The notes beneath the pieces are model-generated. The model was given only the letters and a program-made list of their open reading frames with translations, searched no databases and was not told where the DNA came from. A program made the translations under genes and the position numbers. DNA of 64,000 nt from Thermosphaera aggregans (lineage in GTDB: Archaea; Thermoproteota; Thermoprotei_A; Sulfolobales; Desulfurococcaceae), in NCBI RefSeq assembly GCF_014962245.1, contig NZ_CP063144.1, forward strand, positions 858,582 through 922,581, written 5' to 3'. Shown here one piece after another: positions 42,835-52,317 of this stretch; positions within the stretch are counted from its first letter, which is position 1; the number at the start of each line of letters is the position of its first letter.

Positions 42835-42856
42835 GATACTTATTAAAGGGTTATGA

Positions 42857-43288
42857 ATGGAGAAGATTAAAATACCTAAGGTAGAAGTAAAAGCCTCCTA
42901 TGATTCTGGAAGCCCTAACGTATTGTTGAAGGCTAGAAACATACTGCGTGAGGCAAGCGAGTTGCCTGAGTTCGGCGGAGCGGGAAACGATTTCACCCCG
43001 TTAGAGTACATGCTGGCTTCACTCGCCTCTTGCGAAGCATTCATGTTCGGAATGTTTGCGAAAATGTTGATGAAAAAGCTACCCAAGATCGAGATAGATG
43101 TTGAGGCAGAATTCAGTGTAGGCGAAGGTCTTAAAACTCTCAGGATAAAGTACCTTGTTACAGGGATTGAAGAGGGGATTACCCATGCAATTATCAACCA
43201 GGTTAAGGCAACCTGCCCGATTTACAACACCTTGAATAAAGCATGTGGAAACATATATGAGGAAGTAGTCGTGAAGCCTGATGAATAA
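42857..43288 (+). CDS. OsmC family peroxidase-like protein
   Basis: The 143-residue protein has the OsmC layout with the two family cysteines, in LASLASCEAFMFG and VKATCPIYNTL, and FTPLEYMLASL before the first. OsmC/Ohr proteins reduce organic hydroperoxides or bind lipids. Its partner gene on the other strand is a TusA-like sulfur protein; YeeD/OsmC-type pairings of this kind are known in prokaryotes. Confidence 0.88.
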   Translation: MEKIKIPKVEVKASYDSGSPNVLLKARNILREASELPEFGGAGNDFTPLEYMLASLASCEAFMFGMFAKMLMKKLPKIEIDVEAEFSVGEGLKTLRIKYLVTGIEEGITHAIINQVKATCPIYNTLNKACGNIYEEVVVKPDE

Positions 43289-43330
43289 AGTTTATATGAG
43301 CATGTAAAAAACGATCTAAGTGGGGGCGAG

Positions 43331-44038
43331 TTGACTAGTAAGATAAATACTGGCTTAATCCCCGCAGCAGTATACGCTACCAAAACGCGTAGAGCCCTTT
43401 ACGCTTTACTTCAACCACTTGTAAAGAAAGATAGGGAATGGGGTAGGATCATCAACGATGAAATAGGGAAGCTGAACAGGGCGCTCTACCACCTTTTCAC
43501 GGTGGATTTGAAGATCGATAAAACCGATGTTATCAGGCTTAGAATAGAGTTCGACGTCGATGAGGAAGGGCGCAGGATTTTGTGGAAATGGGAGACCTTG
43601 GATATAGAGGTTTACAAGCAGCTTCCCAAGGAAGAGGTTAAGAAGCATATTGAACACTTAATCACCATGATATCTGAAATAGTTGCTAAGCCCATCAACT
43701 ACGTGGTTGAAAAGATTGCCACAACCATGGATGGTGATGACGTTTATCTTGTTAAGCTGGATCACGAGGAGGTTGGAGCTGCACTAGTCCTGGGAGTTGA
43801 TGAGAACACTATTGTGTTGAAAAAAGCTGGTGTGCTCCAACCCAATCCGTTGATTTATGAAAAGACGAAGATAACTTTGGACGGTAAAACGGTTGAACAG
43901 GCTCTTCAAGATGAGCTCTCAGCTGTCACGAAGAAAGGGATACATGTAGAGTATTCTGAAGCATTGAAGATAATTAATATGATTCGGGAGAAGGCTTTGC
44001 TGAAGCATATTGAGAAGCCTGAGGGAGTAGAGGAGTAG
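43331..44038 (+). CDS. DUF2258-like crenarchaeal protein
   Basis: The 235-residue protein resembles the archaeal DUF2258 family; this is a recollection-level match. The N-terminal half (KINTGLIPAAVYATKTRRALYALLQPLV, VIRLRIEFDVDEEGRRILWKWETLDIEVYKQL) is beta-rich with a Trp-rich strand. The C-terminal half is helical. It lacks membrane helices and catalytic motifs. A nucleic-acid-binding role is possible but unproven. It starts with TTG after a GGGGGCGAG Shine-Dalgarno. Confidence 0.65.
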   Translation: MTSKINTGLIPAAVYATKTRRALYALLQPLVKKDREWGRIINDEIGKLNRALYHLFTVDLKIDKTDVIRLRIEFDVDEEGRRILWKWETLDIEVYKQLPKEEVKKHIEHLITMISEIVAKPINYVVEKIATTMDGDDVYLVKLDHEEVGAALVLGVDENTIVLKKAGVLQPNPLIYEKTKITLDGKTVEQALQDELSAVTKKGIHVEYSEALKIINMIREKALLKHIEKPEGVEE

Positions 44039-44118
44039 CTTATTTCACAGGTTTTTTAAATTTTCAAACCTTCTTGTTTAAATACTGTTCAATTAGTATT
44101 ATAAGATAAGGTGGGAAC

Positions 44119-44181
44119 ATGCCTTGTAAGAAGAAGACTTCAGGAGAGGAGAAGAAGAAGGAAGGAGAGAAGAAGCAGTAG
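44119..44181 (+). CDS. 20-residue Lys/Glu-rich micro-ORF
   Basis: ATG 44119 to TAG 44181 encodes 20 residues, MPCKKKTSG followed by a Glu/Lys repeat. It has a clear GGTGGG Shine-Dalgarno 3-4 nt upstream and a TATA-like TTTAAAT near 44087-44093, so it is positioned like a real gene. It ends 4 nt before the stop of the convergent PolB2 gene. The repetitive AAG/GAG codons could be by chance. The role is unknown. Confidence 0.45.
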   Translation: MPCKKKTSGEEKKKEGEKKQ

Positions 44182-44185
44182 GTTC

Positions 44186-46099
44186 TCACTTATTGCTCAC
44201 CAGGCATGATTCAACATCTTTTTTACTGGGAAGCTCCGCCCTAGCTCCCTCCAGCAATTCAATATACTTGTTTACATCAATCATTGACTGCTCCATCCTT
44301 CTCAGAAAACGCAGTTTTCCCGAAACATACACCACCCTGTAAGGAGGTTCTCCTTCGAAAACATAGCTCGGCGGCCTCACGTAGCCTCCTCCCCTGGCGC
44401 TACGCGATATCACCAGGTCGAGAGTGTTGAAAACGCCCTTCCTGAGTTTTTCAACGTAGGAGTCTATGATCGCGTGTGCTCTTGCAAGCAGTGGAACCAT
44501 TTCAGCCGGCTTCACAGCTTTCGACAACTCCTGTAAAGCCTCATACTGGGCTTCTTTAACAAGGATTGGCGTGTCCCTCCTAACCATCATTATACCCTTG
44601 GCTTTCAACCCTCCGCTGGACAGTAATCCATAATACCTGTTAGCAACACCTCTCAAACCCTTTACATCCCATGGTATGTAGAGCCAGATGTAGTAAGCCT
44701 CAACCTTAGCCTTGAAGCCTGTTGCATCCTCGATCAAGTCCTTAACCATAATGCACTCGTCAGGGGATGCAACTCCTTGGATGAACACGCTGTCAACTAT
44801 TGCATGGATAACTCTGTAACCTTTTCTCTCCGCAACCAGCCTGGCACGTTTCATCAACTCCCTGCTCGTGCTCGTGACTAATTCATGCGCCATCACCGAG
44901 CCGAACAAGCTGTTCCTGTAGCCCAAGTACCCGAAGCTGGCGACAAGTATCCATTTCACAGCACTCTTCCTATGCTCGTAAAGCTCCTCACCGGTCTTCT
45001 TCCAAAGCTCATCGTAAAGCTCCTTTAACTCTATCAGTCTCCGAATACTCCCGGGGACAATTCCCTCCTCATCCATGCATACGGTGTGGGGTGACCAGTG
45101 GAAGCTGGCTCTGCTTGAGCAGGAGGGCTTGTCAACAGTCTCGCCTGAAATATTATACTTGACTATTATGCTTGGGTATAGGCTTTTGAAATCTACTTGG
45201 CAAACCCCCCAGTAAAGCCCCGGCTTAGGCTGGTAGACCACTCCTCCCCTGTCGTAAACCAGTAGCTCCCTAATGGTTCTCCAAGGCTCTCTCCTCCCGT
45301 ATGTTTTATCCACTAGAAGCTTCCTATCCCTTGCAAGCAACGCTTCCAGCGTGGTAAGGATCTTGCCTATGCTGATACTGCCCATCATGCTTAATGGCGT
45401 GTAGCTCAGCCTGCTCCATTCGAAGTATTCTGATGGGTGGAAGCCTCCCCCGGTAATCCATCTACACACTTTACGGGCTAGACGGGGCTCTACCTCTAGA
45501 AGCCGCGTGTAGATGAACTCGTCTGTGAACGCTAGGAGGAACTTGTTGGAAGCTATGAAGTCTGCAACATCCTCCAACCTCCAGAAGCGGTTCCCGCCGC
45601 CCGGGGTTTCAGCTACGAAATATCCGTGCTCTACACGTAGCACCACATAGTCTACCACGGGATCTTTGTCAGCAGGATTCCACTCGACCGTGGCTAGACC
45701 TTTGTTTCCACCAGTGTTCACTCTTGTTAGAGGGCGCATTCCAGCCCTGTACAGGGCCTCGACCAGCGGGTGAGGGTAGTTGTTCACCGGTTTCAAACCC
45801 TTGTTAACGCCCTGGTTCAACAGCTTCCTCAACAGCCTGTAGCTCTTAGTCTTAAACACTACGACATCCACCGTGTCAACATAGTAGGGCGGGATCCTAA
45901 ACTTCTCAACCCAGGTTGAGACAACCCCGTCTAAATTACTGATCTCTTCCGCCAGCATGACCGGGTTTTCGGAAACTATGTATCCGTGGAAGACCAGTTC
46001 TGTCTCATGCTCTCTTACAGTATGGTTTTCCTCATCGTAAAGGGATAGAACGACCTTGTCCTCCCTTATCGAAGCATCCAGAAGCCACATTCTGCTCAA
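44186..46099 (-). CDS. B-family DNA polymerase, PolB2 (Dpo2) type
   Basis: The 637-residue protein is a short family B polymerase with no recognisable 3'-5' exonuclease motifs. Motif A is intact (VDFKSLYPSII, Asp303), motif B is KSAVKWILVASFGYLGYRN (about 378-396). Motif C reads HAIVDSVFI (432-440) where active enzymes have YGDTDSLFV, so the first catalytic Asp is Ile. This matches the crenarchaeal PolB2 group, described as degenerate yet linked to damage tolerance in Sulfolobales. A small helical protein gene lies just upstream on the same strand. Confidence 0.87.
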   Translation of the reverse strand: MSRMWLLDASIREDKVVLSLYDEENHTVREHETELVFHGYIVSENPVMLAEEISNLDGVVSTWVEKFRIPPYYVDTVDVVVFKTKSYRLLRKLLNQGVNKGLKPVNNYPHPLVEALYRAGMRPLTRVNTGGNKGLATVEWNPADKDPVVDYVVLRVEHGYFVAETPGGGNRFWRLEDVADFIASNKFLLAFTDEFIYTRLLEVEPRLARKVCRWITGGGFHPSEYFEWSRLSYTPLSMMGSISIGKILTTLEALLARDRKLLVDKTYGRREPWRTIRELLVYDRGGVVYQPKPGLYWGVCQVDFKSLYPSIIVKYNISGETVDKPSCSSRASFHWSPHTVCMDEEGIVPGSIRRLIELKELYDELWKKTGEELYEHRKSAVKWILVASFGYLGYRNSLFGSVMAHELVTSTSRELMKRARLVAERKGYRVIHAIVDSVFIQGVASPDECIMVKDLIEDATGFKAKVEAYYIWLYIPWDVKGLRGVANRYYGLLSSGGLKAKGIMMVRRDTPILVKEAQYEALQELSKAVKPAEMVPLLARAHAIIDSYVEKLRKGVFNTLDLVISRSARGGGYVRPPSYVFEGEPPYRVVYVSGKLRFLRRMEQSMIDVNKYIELLEGARAELPSKKDVESCLVSNK

Positions 46100-46163
46100 T
46101 AAGCAACCCTGAATTTTAAGCCCTGGCTTCTAGCAGGGAGTTGGGCGAAAGTTTCCCGAAACC

Positions 46164-46391
46164 CTAGCGACTCTCGCACTCCTTATTCATCTTTCTTATC
46201 AAGTGGATGAATAAGACTTCGAGCGGGTCTGCGACACCGGTGTGCATGCAGAGAGAGATTGTAGATTCTAAATCCTCGAGGAAGCGCAGGACCCCTTCTT
46301 TCTCATCCATCGGAAGCATCTCGGAAACCTTCCTCAACCTCTCAACATACTCGCTCACGCTAATCCAGAGAGACGGAGTGCTACGGCCCAT
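46164..46391 (-). CDS. Small helical protein upstream of polB2
   Basis: The ATG at 46391 follows AAGGGG; the frame is open further, but the extra 62 residues overlap the divergent gene and its promoter. The product has 75 residues in two or three helices (SVSEYVERLRKVSEMLPMDEKEGVLRFLEDLESTISLCMHT, ADPLEVLFIHLIRKMNKE). I do not recognise it. Its position 64 nt before polB2 on the same strand suggests a partner or regulator. A TATA-like TTTAAA lies near 46423 on this strand. Confidence 0.55.
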   Translation of the reverse strand: MGRSTPSLWISVSEYVERLRKVSEMLPMDEKEGVLRFLEDLESTISLCMHTGVADPLEVLFIHLIRKMNKECESR

Positions 46392-46500
46392 TAAACCCCT
46401 TTTTAGAAATCCCTTAGCTGAATGTTTAAATAACTGGGCCCGTGGAAAGCCTGCGGAATAGTTTCGGCAACCCCTCTCGTGTTTATGCATCACATACTTC

Positions 46501-47163
46501 TTGGATGATGAAATGAGAGTAACAGGCTTTAAGCCATTGGACGAATTGGTTAGCCCTGTTGAAAAACACTGGAGCATCGAGTTCTACGGCGATCCCTCAA
46601 TCCTCTTCCCACTGATCCACTACACTATTGCTTCGCGAAGCTCTTCGAGCAGGGTCTACCTGGTCCACAACGTGGAGTTCGGAGGGCTCCACACCCCTCT
46701 CCTCGTGAGGCTGTGCAGAATATTCGAGTGCAGGATGGACAATATAATGGTTTCCAGATCCTTCAGGTTGAACGATACTGTGAAAATCCTGGAAGACCTT
46801 GCCGCTGAAAAAGACTCCGTGGTAGTCCTAGTGTTCCCTTACAACTACCTGCCCAGCGATCCCTCGAAATACAGTGAAGCAACCAGGATAACGGGGCTTT
46901 TATCGAGAATATCCGTGTTCAACCAAGTAGTAATCTTCAACACTGTTTCAAGATACGGGTATTTCATGCCGGAAGGCGGTAGCATGCACCACCATGCTGT
47001 TAAGATCATCGTGAGGGTTATGAGAAGAAACGGCAGGGTTGTGTCGCAAATCGTTAAACACCCTGTTAAAAACGAGGGAGTAAGGGTTTTTTCGGAGAGA
47101 CTTCTTGAAGCAGGGGTAGTGGCAAGGGGTTCTAGAAGCCTTCTAGCCTGGATTAGGAGCTGA
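46501..47163 (+). CDS. Degenerate RecA/RadA-fold protein
   Basis: The 220-residue protein begins VTGFKPLDELV, as RadA-type ATPases do. Where Walker A should be it reads EFYGDPSILFPL, with no GKS/T. A Walker B-like strand SVVVLVFPYNYLP follows, and KIIVRVMRRNGRVVSQIVKHP aligns with the late strands of the RecA core. It is probably an inactive RadA paralogue (aRadC-like) with a DNA or protein-binding role. It is divergent from the polB2 pair. ATG 46513 is an alternative to TTG 46501. Confidence 0.6.
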   Translation: MDDEMRVTGFKPLDELVSPVEKHWSIEFYGDPSILFPLIHYTIASRSSSSRVYLVHNVEFGGLHTPLLVRLCRIFECRMDNIMVSRSFRLNDTVKILEDLAAEKDSVVVLVFPYNYLPSDPSKYSEATRITGLLSRISVFNQVVIFNTVSRYGYFMPEGGSMHHHAVKIIVRVMRRNGRVVSQIVKHPVKNEGVRVFSERLLEAGVVARGSRSLLAWIRS

Positions 47164-47273
47164 CTATTCCCCGGTCCTCACCCAACACTAGTCATGGTTT
47201 TAAACTAAGCCGTCATTATTATAATTAGCTTAGTGATTGCTGTGAAAACCCATGACGTAGAGATGACGTTAAA

Positions 47274-48383
47274 GTGGGGTCAGAACTACTAGACAATGTT
47301 GTCGAGGTCGTAGCGGGTCTATGGTTGGTTTACGTCTCCATAACAGTGGCTGGAGGTGTTGCATACTTCTTATACAAGCCTCGGAAAAGCTTGTTTAAGT
47401 CAACTAATTATGAAATAGTAGTTGTCTCGAAAGCTGATGAAAAGGTTAAGAACAGCCTTCTCGAAGTAGTAAGGTACCACTTGAAGAAGTTTGGAAAACT
47501 CACAGTAGTCATAGATGAAGGAGCGCCTTTAACCAATACTTTGAAATCAATCAGGTCGCTGAACCTGGTTATCGTCCCAGCCTCCTACCGGAGAGACCTT
47601 GTGGGGAAGGGGCGCGCCCTAAGCTATTTCATCGAGAACCAGGTGGACGATGAGAAGTGGTACGTGTTCATAGATGATGACAATCTAATCCTTGACGAAT
47701 CCTTCCTTTACGAAATACCTTACTACGAGGAAAAGGGTTTCGCAGCAGGAAACGGCATATTACTCCCTAGGCCTGGGAGAAGCAAAATAGCCTACGTTAT
47801 GGACTGGATAAGGTATGTTGATGATTTAACACTCTACAGGTTTTTCACCGGGCTGGTTTCACGCCCCCTGCTAGGGTTGCACGGGGAGCTGTTAATAGTT
47901 AAGGGAAGGGTTCTCAGGGAAGTAGGCTTCACGTTCAAATCGATAACAGAGGATTTCAGGTTTGCCACGGAGCTGATTAAGAAGGGATATAAAACATGGC
48001 AGTCGGGTACAAGAGTCTCTATTAAAAGCCCGAACAGCCTGAGAGACCTGGTGAAACAGCGTGGACGATGGTTCAAGGGGATGCTGTCAGATATTAAATA
48101 CAGCCCTGTTCCCATGAAGCTTATAGTGGGCTTCCGCTCGGTGATATGGAGTTTCAACTTTGTCTCAACCCTTCTAATAGGGCCCTTGCTAGCTTACATG
48201 GGCCTGATATGGGTGCTGATACCTGGGAGTCTCTACTACTTAACATCCTACACCTATGGAGTATACAGGTCTGGAAAACCCTACATGCTCCTCCTTGTCC
48301 CCTTCTTCGGCTTCATAGAGGCTTCCTCAAGGGTTTATGGATTAATCAATGTGAACGATTTCGTGGTTATTGATAAAAACTGA
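47274..48383 (+). CDS. Membrane glycosyltransferase family 2
   Basis: The 369-residue protein has an N-terminal membrane helix (about 8-32) and a GT-A domain with the DDD-type metal motif FIDDDN, an acceptor Asp motif ITEDF and QRGRWFKGM (QxxRW). Two or more C-terminal helices follow (about 285-350). The QxxRW set is typical of processive or mannosyltransferase-like GT2 enzymes. It acts at the inner membrane face in glycan synthesis. The start is GTG. Confidence 0.87.
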   Translation: MGSELLDNVVEVVAGLWLVYVSITVAGGVAYFLYKPRKSLFKSTNYEIVVVSKADEKVKNSLLEVVRYHLKKFGKLTVVIDEGAPLTNTLKSIRSLNLVIVPASYRRDLVGKGRALSYFIENQVDDEKWYVFIDDDNLILDESFLYEIPYYEEKGFAAGNGILLPRPGRSKIAYVMDWIRYVDDLTLYRFFTGLVSRPLLGLHGELLIVKGRVLREVGFTFKSITEDFRFATELIKKGYKTWQSGTRVSIKSPNSLRDLVKQRGRWFKGMLSDIKYSPVPMKLIVGFRSVIWSFNFVSTLLIGPLLAYMGLIWVLIPGSLYYLTSYTYGVYRSGKPYMLLLVPFFGFIEASSRVYGLINVNDFVVIDKN

Positions 48384-48417
48384 TAAAACAATCTTAAAAC
48401 TCAGGGTGGATTCTGAA

Positions 48418-49575
48418 ATGGTGACACCTTTGAAAAAGTTTAAACTCAAATATGCTGACACCACCCTGTTCTTTGGCGAGAAATCTATTGGAAACCTGGA
48501 GACCTGGGTTCACGGTAAACAAGTAGTGGGATTAGTAATGAGCAGGACGGCTGCGAAAAACTCGGGTGCCCTGCAAGAAGTGCTTGAAATACTGTCGAGA
48601 CATAGCATTGTCCACGTTCCATACAGCGATGTAACACCAAATCCCTACGCATCACAAGCCGTATCCTGCGCAGAACTGTTTAGGAAGGAAAGGGTTGACT
48701 CTATCATAGCAATAGGCGGAGGGAGCGTGATAGATGTTGCGAAAACTGTTTCCATACTGGTGAAGAGTAATTTGTCACCTACCGAGCTTGTAAAAGGCGT
48801 CAAGCCCGAAAACACCCTGCCGCTGGCGGCTGTTAATTTAACGCATGGAACAGGTAGCGAAATAGACCGGTACGCAGTACTCACCTTCGAGGAAACAGGG
48901 GAGAAAAGAGGTTTCACAGCCAGATATCCTGAGGTATCGATAGATGATCCCAGGTTTACATTAACTCTTCCAAGAGATCAAACATTGTTCACATCTCTCG
49001 ACGCCTTCTACCACGCATACGAGTCCGCAACCTCATTGTACACGAACATGTTTGTGCAGACTCTTTCAAGCGAGGCCGCCGGGATTATTGTTAAAACCTT
49101 ACCAGAGGCTCTTTCAAACATGAAGTCGCTCGAGCTAAGGTCTAGGCTACTTTACGCGTCGATGATTGCAGGAATAAGTATTGACATAGCGTTAACGCAT
49201 CTAAACCACGCGTTAGAGCATACCTTCTCCGGCTTAAACCCTAGACTTCCACACGGGGAGGGCCTCGCCATTCTCGGTCCAAGAATCATATACCATGTCC
49301 ATAAAGCAGTCCCCGAGGACTCCGCGATTATATTGAAACATATAGATCCCTCTATAAGACCCTTGTCTGGAGATGCTGAGAAAGCCTATGTAGCGGTCAG
49401 GGAGTTTCAGAACAGGCTTGGCTTGAAGAGGAAGCTGAGCGACTACGGCTTCGGGCTAGATGACATACCCGGCATCGTAGCTTACACTCTGAGAATAATC
49501 AGAGAAAGGTATAAAACAACGCCGGTAAATGTGAGCGAGGATGTCCTCAAGGATATTATTCTGGACGCCCTATAG
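48418..49575 (+). CDS. Iron-containing alcohol dehydrogenase
   Basis: From ATG 48418, with AGGGTGG 8 nt upstream, the product has 385 residues, the standard family length; TTG 48370 would overlap the glycosyltransferase. The NAD(P) motif is GGGSVIDVAK (about 100-109). The metal ligands Asp195 and His199 (SLDAFYHA) and two later His (ALEHTFSG, LPHGEGLA) are present. The substrate alcohol is unknown. Confidence 0.9.
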   Translation: MVTPLKKFKLKYADTTLFFGEKSIGNLETWVHGKQVVGLVMSRTAAKNSGALQEVLEILSRHSIVHVPYSDVTPNPYASQAVSCAELFRKERVDSIIAIGGGSVIDVAKTVSILVKSNLSPTELVKGVKPENTLPLAAVNLTHGTGSEIDRYAVLTFEETGEKRGFTARYPEVSIDDPRFTLTLPRDQTLFTSLDAFYHAYESATSLYTNMFVQTLSSEAAGIIVKTLPEALSNMKSLELRSRLLYASMIAGISIDIALTHLNHALEHTFSGLNPRLPHGEGLAILGPRIIYHVHKAVPEDSAIILKHIDPSIRPLSGDAEKAYVAVREFQNRLGLKRKLSDYGFGLDDIPGIVAYTLRIIRERYKTTPVNVSEDVLKDIILDAL

Positions 49576-49577
49576 GT

Positions 49578-51086
49578 TCATGATAGGATTTTCCACATGT
49601 AAGGACTCTCCGGAGGTCTGAAATACCCTAGCCTCCTGTAGTACTCTCTAGCTCCTATCCCGCTTATGACAAGAATCTTCCTAGCCCCATACTCCTCCGA
49701 GGCAATTCTCTCCGCTTCACTCATCAGCTTCCTGCCCCATCCAACATGCTGCCACCAGTAACCCCTGTCCCCGACAGGGGTTTCAGGACCATACACGTGA
49801 AGCTCCCTTATTATCGCGGTATTGTGATCTACCTCCCATCTATGGGCTTTCTCGCTAGGGATCCGCATTCTGAGGAAACCGATAATTATGTTCAGCTCAG
49901 GGTCTTCCACGCTTAAGAATTCCTCAATCCCTCCTCCCGCTTCATAAGTAAGCCTTTTAATCCTGGTTCGCGAGGGATCAGGAGTCAACCCGTGCTTGTA
50001 ACATCTAAGCCCTACCTCCCGAAACCTTATCTCCTTTATCAACACGCCCTTCTCGACGGCTCTACTCTCCACTAATTCTCTGAGATTAGCTTTCTTAGTC
50101 CCGTCTGCGACCTCGTCAGCTGGAATATCTCTTCTAATCCTCATCACCCTAACATACTCGGGAATATACCTGTACGCCTCGCTGACAAGCTCTACGACTT
50201 CATCATCATGATAGGGTTTGTATAGGCCCTGCCTCCACCATTCGTAGAGTCTCGTGCCCTCGATTACTTCGGTAGGATATATTTTGAGCATGTCCGGGCG
50301 GAAATCAGGGTTTTCAAACAAGGTTTTAATCATCTCTAAATCCCTATCGAAATCGCTGCCGGGGAGGCCGAGCATCACGTGATAGCATATTTTGAAACCA
50401 GCATCCCTCAATATTCTTGTGGATTCAACACTATCTTTGACGCTGTGTCCCCGGTTGATTCTTTGAAGAACATCATCATATATGCTTTGAACACCTAGCT
50501 CAACCTTGGTGGCCCCGTAGGAGAGCATTTCATCAGCGTGCTCCTCCCTACCGTAATCCGGCCTTGTCTCAATAGTTAAGCCTACAACTCTCAATGGTGC
50601 AGTCTCGTTTCTGAGCAGCGCATTCTCCAGTTCAATCCTCCAGGGTGGAATCCTCACCGGATACCTGTTGAAAGCCTCGTACACGCTAGTTATAAACCAT
50701 TTCTTATAAGTATCGGGAAGAGCGAGGAAAGTGCCCCCCATGATGATGACTTCTATTTTACTGGGATTATGACCCAATGCCTCATACTGCTTCAGCCTCT
50801 CAAAAACCTGGTGAAAAGGGTGGAACCTGTTCCTGCGAGCTCTTCTCACAGCGGGCTCGTTGCCGAAATAGCTTTTCGGGGCATCATATTCTATTCCGCC
50901 TGGACAATAGTAGCACCTTCCAGGGCATGGGAGAGGGTGTGTCATAACAGCTACTACGGTTATACCGCTCAGCATTCTCGAAGGCTTCCTCACCTTCCTC
51001 AATACTTCCGCATCCATCTCCAATTCCCGTTTCCAGGTAGGGATTTCCCTCAAGCATTTTAATATTTCTAACTCATTTATCAACAA
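49578..51086 (-). CDS. elp3: Elp3 tRNA uridine-34 acetyltransferase/radical SAM protein
   Basis: Elp3 modifies the wobble uridine of tRNAs using radical SAM chemistry and acetyl-CoA. The SAM motif is CPGRCYYCPGG, preceded by SGITVVAVMTHP. EVIIMGGTFLALP and GLTIETRPDYG follow, and the C-terminal GNAT domain has VGWGRKLMSEAERIA. The frame extends to 51305, but that part overlaps moeA. A TTG at 51086 or 51083 gives about 501-502 residues and is the likely start. moeA begins 13 nt away on the other strand. Confidence 0.93.
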   Translation of the reverse strand: MLINELEILKCLREIPTWKRELEMDAEVLRKVRKPSRMLSGITVVAVMTHPLPCPGRCYYCPGGIEYDAPKSYFGNEPAVRRARRNRFHPFHQVFERLKQYEALGHNPSKIEVIIMGGTFLALPDTYKKWFITSVYEAFNRYPVRIPPWRIELENALLRNETAPLRVVGLTIETRPDYGREEHADEMLSYGATKVELGVQSIYDDVLQRINRGHSVKDSVESTRILRDAGFKICYHVMLGLPGSDFDRDLEMIKTLFENPDFRPDMLKIYPTEVIEGTRLYEWWRQGLYKPYHDDEVVELVSEAYRYIPEYVRVMRIRRDIPADEVADGTKKANLRELVESRAVEKGVLIKEIRFREVGLRCYKHGLTPDPSRTRIKRLTYEAGGGIEEFLSVEDPELNIIIGFLRMRIPSEKAHRWEVDHNTAIIRELHVYGPETPVGDRGYWWQHVGWGRKLMSEAERIASEEYGARKILVISGIGAREYYRRLGYFRPPESPYMWKILS

Positions 51087-51099
51087 GGGTATTAACCCG

Positions 51100-52317
51100 A
51101 TGAAAATACTAAGGGATTTAATAGAGGTTGACACGGCTGTAGAAGCTTTTGCGAGAGCTCTTTCAAAGATAAGCCTGCGAACAGAGTCTTTAAGGATAGG
51201 TGAAGCATTGGGGAGAGTTGTAGCTTCTGAGGTGAAGGCTGAATTCGACTTCCCTGACCAGGATAGAAGCGCTGTAGACGGGTACGCGGTAGTGGCTGAG
51301 GACACATACTACGCCTCTCAGTACAGCCCTGTTGAATTGAGGCTTGTTCATGATAGACGGGGAGATTTGTGTATTGGGAAAGGAGAAGCGTTTGAAGTAT
51401 TCACGGGGAACCCTATCCCCTGTGGTGCTGACTCAGTGGTTATGAAGGAGGATACTGTGAGAGAGAAGGATAAGATACTGGTTTTAAAGCCGGTGCCTGT
51501 TGGAGGAAACATTTCGAGAAAAGGAGAGGATTACGCTAAAGGCTCTATATTAGTTCCCAAGGGAACAGTGCTCAACCCCTTCCACATCGCTATCATGGCT
51601 AGTAATGGTTTGAAAACGGTGGAAGTCTTCGAGGAGTTGAGAATAGGTGTTATATCTACAGGGAATGAAATCGTCAGCCCAGGTCTAGCCAGGAAGCAGG
51701 GTGAATACTATGATTCGACAGGTGTCTTGATCAACCAGTTACTGATCCAAGATGGATTCTACAAGGTAACCTACTATGGAGTCTTCCCAGATGACGTGAA
51801 GGCTTTAACGGAGGCTTTAGAGGAGGCTGTACTTGAGAATGATATTGTTCTAACGCTGGGGGGTACAGGGGTTAGTGAGAGCGATGTAGTGGTCGAGGTT
51901 GCTGAGAAAAAAGGTGGGCTCGTTTTCAGAGGGGTTAAAATGAGGCCGGGGAGGCCTACGAGCAGTTCCATGATCAATGGAAAGCCAGTACTGCATCTTT
52001 CAGGGTATCCGGTTGCAGCGTGGACTGGTTACGAGGTCATATTTCGTAGAGCGGTTGCGAAGGCTTTTAACCTGTTAAACTATAATAGGCGTGTAGCTTT
52101 CGCAAAGCTGGCGAGAAGGCTTCCAAACCAGGTTGGTTATCAAACGTATATCCGGGTCCAGTTGAAAATGGGAGAGGATGGGTTAATAGCTGAGCCTTAC
52201 ATGCTAAGAGGTAGCGGAGTTTTATCCTCGCTTGTCTTTTCACAAGGGTATGTGGAAATACCGTCGAACATTGAGGGTTACGAGAAAGGGGAGATTGTTA
52301 AAGTGTTTCTCTTCTAG
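51100..52317 (+). CDS. moeA: Molybdopterin molybdenumtransferase MoeA
   Basis: The 405-residue protein inserts molybdate or tungstate into adenylated molybdopterin. Conserved parts are DFPDQDRSAVDGYAV, VFTGNPIPCGADSVV, the domain III start RIGVISTGNEIV, the TLGGTGVSESDVV nucleotide loop and GYPVAAWTGYEVIFR. In hyperthermophiles the metal is often tungsten. It is divergent from elp3 and its end overlaps the convergent flippase gene by 20 nt. Confidence 0.94.
   Translation: MKILRDLIEVDTAVEAFARALSKISLRTESLRIGEALGRVVASEVKAEFDFPDQDRSAVDGYAVVAEDTYYASQYSPVELRLVHDRRGDLCIGKGEAFEVFTGNPIPCGADSVVMKEDTVREKDKILVLKPVPVGGNISRKGEDYAKGSILVPKGTVLNPFHIAIMASNGLKTVEVFEELRIGVISTGNEIVSPGLARKQGEYYDSTGVLINQLLIQDGFYKVTYYGVFPDDVKALTEALEEAVLENDIVLTLGGTGVSESDVVVEVAEKKGGLVFRGVKMRPGRPTSSSMINGKPVLHLSGYPVAAWTGYEVIFRRAVAKAFNLLNYNRRVAFAKLARRLPNQVGYQTYIRVQLKMGEDGLIAEPYMLRGSGVLSSLVFSQGYVEIPSNIEGYEKGEIVKVFLF

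Noticed and set aside
46392-46577. 62-residue N-terminal extension of the small protein before polB2
   Set aside because: It overlaps the divergent gene and its promoter and has a low-quality, Cys/Asn-rich composition.
51087-51305. N-terminal extension of Elp3
   Set aside because: It is the antisense of the moeA start, and its Ser/Thr-rich sequence does not resemble Elp3.
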